Source: Piscirickettsiaceae bacterium (GTDB lineage Bacteria; Pseudomonadota; Gammaproteobacteria; Nitrosococcales; Methylophagaceae). From it: a DNA stretch of 14,132 bases. The stretch is taken from assembly GCA_018646825.1 (NCBI GenBank), contig JABGUA010000190.1, positions 1-14,132 on the forward strand, in the 5' to 3' direction. Position 1 is the first letter of the stretch. Each line of letters opens with the position of its first letter. Positions 7,216 to 13,278 of this stretch are shown here, piece by piece. The notes under the pieces were generated by a model. That model saw only the letters and a list, made by a program, of their open reading frames with translations. It was not told the DNA's origin and did no database searches. A program made the position numbers and the translations under genes.

Positions 7216-7794
7216 ATGGCTAACTGGTTAATCGCCGGATTGGGTAACCCAGGTCCTCAATATGAACACACCCGACATAATGTCGGGTTCTGGTGGCTGG
7301 ATCAACTGGCTCGTGAATTATCGACAACCTTTAGTGTTGAAAATAAATATCACGGTCAGTTGGCCCAGAGCCAATCTTCTCAAGATAAGCTCTTTTTGCT
7401 TAAACCTCTCGTATTCATGAATCGTAGCGGCCAGTCTGTTGCTGCTTTAGCCAGTTTTTATAAAATTCCAGCTAGCCATATTCTCGTGATTCACGATGAG
7501 TTAGATTTACCAACCGGTACTGCCAAACTCAAGCGTGGCGGTGGTCATGGCGGCCATAATGGTTTACGAGATATTATTTCTACTACTGGCAGTAAAGATT
7601 TTCTACGCTGTCGCTTAGGTATCGATCACCCAGGCCATAGTAGCTTGGTCTCTAATTATGTGCTCAGTAAACCATCAGTTTCAGACCGGCAAAATATTGA
7701 ATTGGCTATTGATAATTCTTTACGAGTATTGCCTGATGTTTTATCAGGTGATCTTGAAAAAGCCATGCACTGGCTGCATTCACAAAACGCTTAA
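7216..7794 (+). CDS. pth: Peptidyl-tRNA hydrolase
   Basis: Pth cleaves the ester bond of peptidyl-tRNAs that drop off ribosomes and so recycles tRNA; it is cytosolic and essential in bacteria that have been tested. The 192 residues match E. coli Pth (194). The active-site set is intact: Asn11 in GLGNPG, catalytic His21 in TRHNVG, Asn69 in FMNRSGQ, Asp94 in HDELDL, and Asn115 in GGHGGHNGLRDI. The ATG at 7216 has TGAGGA about 9 nt upstream. Another ATG at 7209 is out of frame. The gene sits between rplY and ychF, the standard gammaproteobacterial order, and is probably co-transcribed with both. Confidence 0.97.
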   Translation: MANWLIAGLGNPGPQYEHTRHNVGFWWLDQLARELSTTFSVENKYHGQLAQSQSSQDKLFLLKPLVFMNRSGQSVAALASFYKIPASHILVIHDELDLPTGTAKLKRGGGHGGHNGLRDIISTTGSKDFLRCRLGIDHPGHSSLVSNYVLSKPSVSDRQNIELAIDNSLRVLPDVLSGDLEKAMHWLHSQNA

Positions 7795-7810
7795 TTATTA
7801 ACAGAATTTA

Positions 7811-7828
7811 CCTCTTTTCTTAAAGAGG
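7811..7828 (+). other. Hairpin just upstream of the ychF ribosome-binding site
   Basis: A perfect seven-pair stem, CCTCTTT (7811-7817) and AAAGAGG (7822-7828), closes a TCTT loop. No T-run follows, so it is not an intrinsic terminator. It ends about 3 nt before the TGAGGA of ychF. It could be an RNA processing site or modulate ychF translation; this role is inference. Confidence 0.5.
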
Positions 7829-7842
7829 CCTGAGGACAAGAC

Positions 7843-8934
7843 ATGGGATTTAAATGTGGCATTGTTGGTTTACCAAATGTAGGTAAGTCCACTTTATTTA
7901 ATGCACTGACACAAGCCGGTATCGAAGCACAAAACTATCCGTTTTGTACCATTGAACCGAATGTTGGGATTGTGCCTGTACCCGACCCTCGACTCGATGC
8001 TTTAGCTGCCATCGTCAATCCTGAACGTATATTACCTACCACAATGGAATTTGTAGACATTGCAGGTCTTGTTGCTGGCGCCTCTAAAGGCGAAGGCTTA
8101 GGTAATAAGTTCTTAGCCAATATTCGTGAAACAGATGCTGTTGCTCATGTTGTCCGTTGTTTTGAAGATGAGAATGTCATTCATGTCGCCGGTAAAGTTT
8201 CCCCATTAGATGATATTGAAGTCATTAACACTGAATTGGCTTTAGCAGATTTAGAAAGTGTCGAAAAAGCCATTAATAAAACTGCACGTGACGCTAAGGG
8301 TGGCGACAAAGAAGCGAAAGCGCGCCTTGAACTGTTAAACCAGATGCAAGTACATTTAGACCAAGGTTTAGCTGTTCGCAGTATGGGCTTAGATGAAGAA
8401 CAACGTGCTTTATTGAAAGAAATTCATTTATTAACCATTAAACCGACGATGTATATTGCGAATGTCGCTGAAGATGGGTTTGAAAATAATCCTGCTTTAG
8501 ATGCCTTAAACCAGCATGCTGATGCCGAAGGCGCTATCGTGGTGGCAATTTGCGCTGCCATTGAGTCTGAAATTGCTGAACTTGAAGATGATGAAAAAAT
8601 GGCTTTCTTAGAAGACTTGGGACTTCACGAACCTGGGTTAAACCGTGTCATTAGAAGCGGTTATAGTTTATTAGGCTTACACACTTACCTAACGGCCGGT
8701 GTTAAAGAAGTTCGCGCGTGGACAGTGGCGATTGGTGCAACAGCTCCGCAAGGTGCTGGCGTCATTCATACTGACTTCGAAAAAGGGTTTATTCGTGCTG
8801 AGGTAATTGGTTACGATGATTACATCCAATACAAAGGTGAATCAGGTGCCAAAGATGCCGGTAAATGGCGACTAGAAGGGAAAGATTACATTATTAAAGA
8901 TGGTGATGTAATGCACTATAGGTTTAACGTCTAA
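7843..8934 (+). CDS. ychF: Ribosome-binding ATPase YchF (Obg family)
   Basis: YchF/EngD is a P-loop NTPase of the Obg branch that binds ribosomes and hydrolyses ATP in preference to GTP; it is linked to oxidative stress responses. The 363-residue length is exactly typical. The P-loop GLPNVGKS spans 9-16 and DIAG (G3) 72-75. A helical coiled-coil insert lies at about 130-195. NVAE at 207-210 replaces the GTP-specifying NKxD motif, which fits ATP preference. The C-terminal TGS-like domain runs from about 280 to the end (DYIIKDGDVMHYRFNV). The ATG at 7843 is preceded by TGAGGA with good spacing. It is the last gene of the rplY-pth-ychF group. A GATGAAAT/ATTTCATC inverted repeat follows. Confidence 0.97.
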   Translation: MGFKCGIVGLPNVGKSTLFNALTQAGIEAQNYPFCTIEPNVGIVPVPDPRLDALAAIVNPERILPTTMEFVDIAGLVAGASKGEGLGNKFLANIRETDAVAHVVRCFEDENVIHVAGKVSPLDDIEVINTELALADLESVEKAINKTARDAKGGDKEAKARLELLNQMQVHLDQGLAVRSMGLDEEQRALLKEIHLLTIKPTMYIANVAEDGFENNPALDALNQHADAEGAIVVAICAAIESEIAELEDDEKMAFLEDLGLHEPGLNRVIRSGYSLLGLHTYLTAGVKEVRAWTVAIGATAPQGAGVIHTDFEKGFIRAEVIGYDDYIQYKGESGAKDAGKWRLEGKDYIIKDGDVMHYRFNV

Positions 8935-8935
8935 C

Positions 8936-9003
8936 GATGAAATAGAAATATTGATAACTTATGTTATCAGCAAAAATATTAGGCATTTCCCTTCCATTTC
9001 ATC
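8936..9003 (+). other. Nested inverted repeats after ychF
   Basis: An outer pair, GATGAAAT (8936-8943) and ATTTCATC (8996-9003), brackets an inner seven-pair hairpin, TGATAAC (8952-8958) and GTTATCA (8963-8969), with a TTAT loop. There is no T-run on either strand immediately after a stem, so this is not a classical terminator. It begins 2 nt after the ychF stop and could stabilise the 3' end of the mRNA or assist Rho-independent release weakly. Confidence 0.4.
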
Positions 9004-9019
9004 ATCAATGGTAAATAAC

Positions 9020-9048
9020 TTGATATTTAAGCAGTGGCGTCGTAAAAT
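9020..9048 (+). promoter_or_regulatory. Strong sigma70-like promoter of tRNA-Met
   Basis: TTGATA (9020-9025) and TAAAAT (9043-9048) are separated by 17 nt, each matching consensus at 5 of 6. A GC-rich discriminator (GCCCTGC) follows, as expected for stringently controlled stable-RNA promoters. The predicted start near 9055 is about 8 nt before the mature tRNA. Confidence 0.72.
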
Positions 9049-9062
9049 GCCCTGCTTCGCAA

Positions 9063-9139
9063 GGCTATGTAGCTCAGTTGGTTAGAGCACATCACTCATA
9101 ATGATGGGGTCGGTGGTTCGAATCCACCCATAGCCACCA
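9063..9139 (+). tRNA. tRNA-Met, elongator type (anticodon CAT)
   Basis: This is a 77-nt cloverleaf with an encoded CCA end. The acceptor stem pairs GGCTATG with CATAGCC, and the discriminator is A. The D-arm region is AGCTCAGTTGGTTAGAGC, the anticodon loop CTCATAA carries CAT, and the T-arm contains GGTTCGAATCC. The first acceptor pair is G-C, whereas initiator tRNAs have a C-A mismatch, so it is not the initiator. CAT could also belong to tRNA-Ile2 (lysidine-modified), but the D-arm and anticodon arm closely match E. coli elongator tRNA-Met as remembered. Confidence 0.92.
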
Positions 9140-9184
9140 CACACTTCTTCAAACCCTCTCTTTCTATTTCTTTCCACCCATAAA
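9134..9184 (+). promoter_or_regulatory. G-free pyrimidine-rich tract after tRNA-Met, possible Rho-utilisation site
   Basis: For 51 nt, from the last tRNA bases to 9184, the plus strand has no G and is dominated by C and T. C-rich, G-poor RNA just 3' of tRNA genes is the classical context of Rho loading. No intrinsic terminator separates tRNA-Met from trmL. If Rho acts here, trmL expression depends on escape or on its own promoter, which I could not find. Confidence 0.4.
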
Positions 9185-9203
9185 GTCATAGTAGTCCGTA
9201 ATT

Positions 9204-9668
9204 ATGTTCCATATTGTCCTTCACGAACCTCGCATCGCACCCAATACCGGTAATATCATCCGCTTGTCGGCCAATAACGGCTGTCAGCTGCATTTGATCG
9301 AACCGCTGGGCTTTGGGTTAGAAGAAAAACAGTTGCGGCGTGCTGGGCTTGATTACCACGACCTGACCAATGTCAGTCGCTATAACGATTACGCACATTT
9401 TCTAGAGGTAATGGGTGAGCATCGTATTTTTGCTTGTACGACTAAAGGCTCTCAACCTTATCATCAGGTTGAATATCAAGCGGGTGATGCCTTACTCTTT
9501 GGGTCTGAAACCTCTGGATTACCTGATGCTATTTTGGAGAGTATCGTTGCTGAACAACGTATACGTATCCCAATGCAGGCATCAAACCGTAGCTTGAATT
9601 TATCTAACTCTGTCGCAGTGATTAGTTATGAAGCATGGCGCCAACAAAATTTTGAAGGCGGGAGTTAG
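9204..9668 (+). CDS. trmL: tRNA (cytidine/uridine(34)-2'-O)-methyltransferase
   Basis: TrmL (YibK) uses S-adenosylmethionine to 2'-O-methylate the wobble nucleotide of two tRNA-Leu species. It is a minimal SPOUT-fold enzyme, and 154 residues is the usual length. The motifs are present: EPRIAPNTGNIIR at 8-20, the LRRAGLDYH segment at 44-52, FGSETSGLP at 99-107, and RIPMQASNRSLNLSNSVAV at 121-139, which forms the SAM-binding trefoil knot. The ATG at 9204 aligns with the family start, but no Shine-Dalgarno is apparent in the 15 nt before it. The gene follows tRNA-Met by 64 nt and may be expressed by read-through from it. It converges on mltD with only 3 bp between the stop codons, and no bidirectional terminator was seen. 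Confidence 0.95.
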   Translation: MFHIVLHEPRIAPNTGNIIRLSANNGCQLHLIEPLGFGLEEKQLRRAGLDYHDLTNVSRYNDYAHFLEVMGEHRIFACTTKGSQPYHQVEYQAGDALLFGSETSGLPDAILESIVAEQRIRIPMQASNRSLNLSNSVAVISYEAWRQQNFEGGS

Positions 9669-9671
9669 GTC

Positions 9672-11282
9672 TTAAATACTTTTTTCTATGAATAATTTAA
9701 GCATTTGGCCTGGTTTTAATAATGCCCTTGTACTTAAGCCATTCCATTCTCTAACTTCAGCAACACTGACATCAAATTCCTTCGAGATTTTCCATAACGA
9801 ATCGCCACTTTTAATTTGGTAATCAATTGCTTTTAAATTGTTCGAACTTGCTTGATCATCAGGAGACCAAACCGTCAGTTTTTGGCCCAGGCTGAGTGTG
9901 TCTCTAGGGTATTTACCATTCCAACTTGTTAGTTGCCTAACGCCTACGTTATAAGCATTTGCTAAATCCCACCAAGTATCACCTTTTTGCACAATATGAA
10001 TAACCTTCTTACTGTTTTTAGGCTTTTTAGCTACCTTCTTCTTTGCTATCTTATTTTGACTCACAAAATCACTGGCCTTGCCTACTGACATCGGGATTAA
10101 TAAGTGCCGGCCTGCCCTGATATTATTTGTGCTCAATTTATTAGTTTTCTTTAAGACTGACACCGTCGTCTTATATCGCTTAGCAATTAGGCCTAATGAC
10201 TCACCTTGTTTTATTTTATGGCGTTGCCATTGCATCCGATCCTTAACCGGTAAAGCCGCTAATTGTCGTTTAAAGTTATCAATTTTTTCTACCGGCAATA
10301 CCAGTTGATGCGGGCCTTCAGGCTGTGTTGCCCAATAGTTATACCCCGGGTTAAACAGGTAAAGTTCATCGCTAGTGATATCTGCTAGTTTAGCCGCCAA
10401 AGTTAAATCTATTTGCGATCCCGTACCAACGACAGCAAAAACAGGTTTATTCGCTAGCGGTCGTAACGTTAAGCCATATTGATTTGGTTGAAAAACCAAA
10501 TGGGATACCGCCATGAGCTTAGGAATATAAGCTGTCGTTTCAGCAGGGAGATCTAATGACCAGAAATCAGTCGCTTTACCTGCCTTTTTATTTTTCTCAA
10601 TTGCCCGGCCTACCCTACCTTCACCTGCGTTATAGGCTGCGATCGCTAATTGCCAATCACCAAAATAACCGTGTAATTTTTGAAGGTAATTTAAAGCGGC
10701 ATCAGTTGAAGCAACAATATCTCTTCGACCGTCATACCAACCATTTTGTTTAAGACCAAATACTCTGCCTGTTGCTGGCATAAACTGCCAGATGCCAGCG
10801 GCACCACTTCTTGAATAGACATAAGGCTTAAAACCACTCTCTACAACGGGCAATAAGGCGATTTCCATCGGCATATCACGCTTATCTAACTCAGAGACAA
10901 TATAGTGTAAATAAGGCCTTGCACGTTCCACCACGGTGTTCAGGTAGGGTGGATTCTTTAGAAAACGCGCCAACTGCTTTTGTGTTGGTTTGTTTAGAGG
11001 CAAGGCGGGTGTCATGGTAAAGCCGGCTCTCACCCGCTGCCAAACATCAACTTCTGGTTCTATACTCGTGGTTGATAAGGTATTCGGTATTAATTCTTGT
11101 GCGTTGCCGTAGTTATTCTGCCAATCGGTTTTTTGTTCTGCCGTTGTCTGTCCCGGCTCAACTTCGATCGTCGACTCAACGGACCCTTGTTTAACTGTCG
11201 GCGCTTTTGCACTGCAGGCCGTTAAGATCAGGGCAAAGAGCCAAATTAAGGCTACCGTTTTTATATTAAAAAGGCTTTTCAT
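9672..11282 (-). CDS. mltD: Membrane-bound lytic murein transglycosylase D with three LysM domains
   Basis: MltD cleaves the MurNAc-GlcNAc bond of peptidoglycan to form 1,6-anhydroMurNAc ends, helping to remodel the cell wall. The 536-residue precursor has a lipoprotein signal with lipobox LTAC and Cys23, so it is membrane-anchored. The SLT domain covers about 110-235. Catalytic Glu148 lies in VVESGF, followed by GAAGIWQFMPATGR and AIAAYNAGEGRV (213-224). Three LysM peptidoglycan-binding repeats lie at about 355-398, 428-473 and 487-532. A Lys-rich linker (KIAKKKVAKKPKNSKK) joins the first two. The ATG at 11282 is the only start giving the signal peptide; an in-frame stop lies 12 nt upstream. 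No Shine-Dalgarno is present, and a perfect -10 box sits 8 nt before the ATG, implying a leaderless mRNA. Confidence 0.95.
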   Translation of the reverse strand: MKSLFNIKTVALIWLFALILTACSAKAPTVKQGSVESTIEVEPGQTTAEQKTDWQNNYGNAQELIPNTLSTTSIEPEVDVWQRVRAGFTMTPALPLNKPTQKQLARFLKNPPYLNTVVERARPYLHYIVSELDKRDMPMEIALLPVVESGFKPYVYSRSGAAGIWQFMPATGRVFGLKQNGWYDGRRDIVASTDAALNYLQKLHGYFGDWQLAIAAYNAGEGRVGRAIEKNKKAGKATDFWSLDLPAETTAYIPKLMAVSHLVFQPNQYGLTLRPLANKPVFAVVGTGSQIDLTLAAKLADITSDELYLFNPGYNYWATQPEGPHQLVLPVEKIDNFKRQLAALPVKDRMQWQRHKIKQGESLGLIAKRYKTTVSVLKKTNKLSTNNIRAGRHLLIPMSVGKASDFVSQNKIAKKKVAKKPKNSKKVIHIVQKGDTWWDLANAYNVGVRQLTSWNGKYPRDTLSLGQKLTVWSPDDQASSNNLKAIDYQIKSGDSLWKISKEFDVSVAEVREWNGLSTRALLKPGQMLKLFIEKSI

Positions 11283-11290
11283 AACAGCGC

Positions 11291-11319
11291 ATTATAGGTG
11301 AGTTGTTCTCGCTTGTCTT
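11291..11319 (-). promoter_or_regulatory. Promoter of mltD, predicted to give a leaderless mRNA
   Basis: On the minus strand, AAGACA (11319-11314) and a perfect TATAAT (11296-11291) are separated by 17 nt. Counting from the -10 box, transcription would begin at about 11284-11282, within 0-2 nt of the mltD ATG. The promoter lies in the 46-bp gap after the polymerase gene, so mltD need not depend on the lexA operon. Confidence 0.62.
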
Positions 11320-11328
11320 TTAAGTACG

Positions 11329-12561
11329 TCACACTGTTTTACGATGACCACTAGGCTGCCAAGATGGTGTAATCACATTTGGCATTTCTGAGCGCTTAAT
11401 GAGCCTAGATGGCGCAACAGTAAACTCACCAAATTTATGATTAATCTCATCAACCGCTAGGTTCAGTTTTTCACGTTTCGGAGAAAGGTCCATAGGCTGA
11501 AATAAGTCTGTTTGCTGTTCAGATTGGACATTAAGCGCAACAACTCGGACTTGCCAGCCACCTTGGCCATGCCAATGCTCTGTCATGAAACCTTGGCACA
11601 AAGCAAAAATTTGTTTGCCGTCGTCTGTTGGGTATGCGGTTGCAGATTTGTTTGTTATCCAGCCATGTGATTTAGTTTTTAATGCAATCATAAAATGATT
11701 TGATTGGTAGCCATATTGGCGTAGCCGTGCAGCCAGTTTTTCTGACATATGTTGAAAATAGGTCAGAATAATATGCAGATCTTTTGTTTCGGGTGGCATA
11801 TTTTTGCCATGTCCCATCGTTTTAGGGGCCGTTATATTCGTCCGAACTTTTTCAGGATCCTGCCCTTGTGCCATTAACCAAATGCGCCGGCCTATATTGC
11901 CATAACGTTGAGCTAAAACCCCTATTGGCAACTTCTTCATATCGCCACAAACAATCACGCCATATTGCCTTAGAAAACCCGCTACACCCGTATTAATGCC
12001 GCTTAACTCTGTAATCGGATAAGGTGCAAGTGTTTCCTCTGCTTGCCATGGTGGAATAAGCATCAAGCCATTGGGTTTACGCCGTTTTGCAGCAAATTTA
12101 GCCGTCGTTTTGTCCCCGCTGACGCCGACCGAACAATATAGTCCAGATGCCTGATAAACCGCTTTTTTCACCCGTTTTGCGATTTGATAAGGCGACCCTA
12201 ATAAACTTTGGCAATGTGTAACCTCAATAAAGGCTTCGTCAATGGAATAAACTTCTATATCTGGACTAATTTGTTGCAGGGAAGCCATGATATCTGTTGA
12301 TAATTCAGCATAGCGGTTCGGTCTTGACGGTGCTTGTATTAAGTTTGGGCACAATGTTCGTGCCACATTAAGCCGCATACCTGTTTTGATACCAAAGGCC
12401 CGTGCTTCATAGGACGAGGTAATGATGGTCGTTCCTAATAAGCCATTTGTTACAGCAACCGGTTGTCGTCGCCACATTGGGTTATCAAGTTGTTCTACTG
12501 CGGCAAAAAAGCAGTTCATATCGACAAGCACAATGGCACTTGGCCAAACCTGCTCCGACAT
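11329..12561 (-). CDS. Divergent Y-family (translesion) DNA polymerase
   Basis: Y-family polymerases copy past damaged bases with low fidelity and no proofreading. In this 410-residue protein the metal-binding carboxylates are intact: Asp14 in LVDMNCFFAAVE, and Asp108 and Glu109 in VYSIDEAF. Phe19 takes the steric-gate position. Arg/Lys-rich GVSGDKTTAKFAAKRRKPNG (146-165) matches the conserved finger-to-palm segment. A little-finger-like region follows. QTDLF at 350-354 fits the beta-clamp-binding consensus, and a UmuC/ImuB-like tail (NLAVDEINHKFGEFTV) comes after it. The active-site DMN is UmuC-like rather than the DMD of Pol IV, yet the overall layout resembles DinB, so I give no symbol. 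The ATG at 12561 lies 22 bp after the lexA stop; the ribosome-binding site is weak. Co-transcription with lexA, hence SOS induction, is likely. Confidence 0.88.
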   Translation of the reverse strand: MSEQVWPSAIVLVDMNCFFAAVEQLDNPMWRRQPVAVTNGLLGTTIITSSYEARAFGIKTGMRLNVARTLCPNLIQAPSRPNRYAELSTDIMASLQQISPDIEVYSIDEAFIEVTHCQSLLGSPYQIAKRVKKAVYQASGLYCSVGVSGDKTTAKFAAKRRKPNGLMLIPPWQAEETLAPYPITELSGINTGVAGFLRQYGVIVCGDMKKLPIGVLAQRYGNIGRRIWLMAQGQDPEKVRTNITAPKTMGHGKNMPPETKDLHIILTYFQHMSEKLAARLRQYGYQSNHFMIALKTKSHGWITNKSATAYPTDDGKQIFALCQGFMTEHWHGQGGWQVRVVALNVQSEQQTDLFQPMDLSPKREKLNLAVDEINHKFGEFTVAPSRLIKRSEMPNVITPSWQPSGHRKTV

Positions 12562-12583
12562 GCTTAGATCAGCCTACTTTAAT

Positions 12584-13186
12584 CTAATAGGTGCGGAGTT
12601 GGCCCACGATAACGCCTTGAATACTAATCCGCTCAGCAGGTAAGGTCACGGGTTCATAATTGTCATTCGCAGGCATTAAAGTGATTGTCCTATCGTCATT
12701 GAATAAGATCGTCTTCAATGTCGCATCAAAGCCATCGACTAACGCAACTACGATATCGCCATGGTTCGCTGTTTGTTGTGATTGGACAACAACCCAATCA
12801 CCGGACATGATTGCTTTATCGATCATTGAATCCCCATTCACCTTAAGGACAAAGCGACCTTTACCTGCAAACATCCCACCCAAATCAATTTCATCTTCAT
12901 CTGGAATAGCTTCGATCAAACGGCCGGCCGCGATTCTACCCATAACAGGTAACTTAACCGTTGCCAGATCTTGATTCGTCTCTTTACTGAGGCTTAAGCC
13001 CCGCGATCGGCCCACTGAACGGGTAATTAAACCTTCATTCACTAAGGCTTGAATATAATTATGTACGGAACCCTGTGAAGATAAGCCGATGCCTTTAGCC
13101 ACTTCAGATAATAGCGGCGAACGACCCTGCTGCTCAATATATTGAACAATAAAATTGTAAGTGTCTTGCTGGCGCTCAGTTAACAT
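12584..13186 (-). CDS. lexA: LexA repressor (SOS regulator, S24 autoprotease)
   Basis: LexA represses DNA-damage genes and cleaves itself when stimulated by RecA filaments. The 200-residue length matches E. coli (202). The N-terminal winged helix-turn-helix (1-65) begins MLTERQQDTYNFIVQYIEQ. Its recognition segment is SSQGSVHNYIQALVNEG, clearly different from E. coli's. The hinge precedes the cleavage site Ala87-Gly88 in GRIAAGRL. The catalytic dyad is Ser120 in GDSMID and Lys158 in DATLKTI. UmuD is ruled out by the full DNA-binding domain. The ATG at 13186 has AAGG about 8 nt upstream. It heads a likely operon with the Y-family polymerase gene. A strong promoter and a palindrome over the predicted start site (13196-13222) suggest autoregulation. 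It may be the main LexA or a LexA2-type paralogue; the window cannot decide. Confidence 0.95.
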   Translation of the reverse strand: MLTERQQDTYNFIVQYIEQQGRSPLLSEVAKGIGLSSQGSVHNYIQALVNEGLITRSVGRSRGLSLSKETNQDLATVKLPVMGRIAAGRLIEAIPDEDEIDLGGMFAGKGRFVLKVNGDSMIDKAIMSGDWVVVQSQQTANHGDIVVALVDGFDATLKTILFNDDRTITLMPANDNYEPVTLPAERISIQGVIVGQLRTY

Positions 13187-13195
13187 TTCTCTACC

Positions 13196-13222
13196 TTCTT
13201 ATGATTAAGAAAATCATGAGAA
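13196..13222 (-). promoter_or_regulatory. Candidate LexA operator: 11-5-11 inverted repeat
   Basis: The plus-strand arms are TTCTTATGATT (13196-13206) and AATCATGAGAA (13212-13222), separated by AAGAA. They are complementary at 10 of 11 positions. The element starts 3 bp from the lexA -10 box and covers the predicted transcription start, a standard repressor position. It does not resemble the E. coli CTGT-N8-ACAG box. Assignment to LexA is inference from position and symmetry. Confidence 0.55.
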
Positions 13223-13225
13223 GAA

Positions 13226-13254
13226 AATATAGAGAAGATTTGGTTTTGGATCAA
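13226..13254 (-). promoter_or_regulatory. Promoter of the lexA-polymerase operon
   Basis: On the minus strand, TTGATC (13254-13249) and TATATT (13231-13226) are separated by exactly 17 nt, matching consensus at 4 of 6 and 5 of 6. The start near 13219 gives a leader of about 33 nt, enough for the AAGG ribosome-binding site. The upstream region is A-rich (AAAAAAA), possibly an UP-like element. Confidence 0.65.
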
Positions 13255-13278
13255 GTTTTTTTGTTATCGCGACCGTGC

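Noticed and set aside
9671..9701. CTTAAAT/ATTTAAG inverted repeat with T6 as a shared terminator for trmL and mltD
   Set aside because: The stem is all weak pairs but one, the loop is about 17 nt and contains the T-run, and it lies inside mltD coding sequence.
12660..12974. 104-codon open frame on the plus strand
   Set aside because: It is entirely antisense to lexA, which is a certain gene; it shows no start signal or domain.
12584..13186. Identity as UmuD because a Y-family polymerase gene follows
   Set aside because: The protein has a complete N-terminal winged helix domain and the full LexA length, which UmuD lacks.
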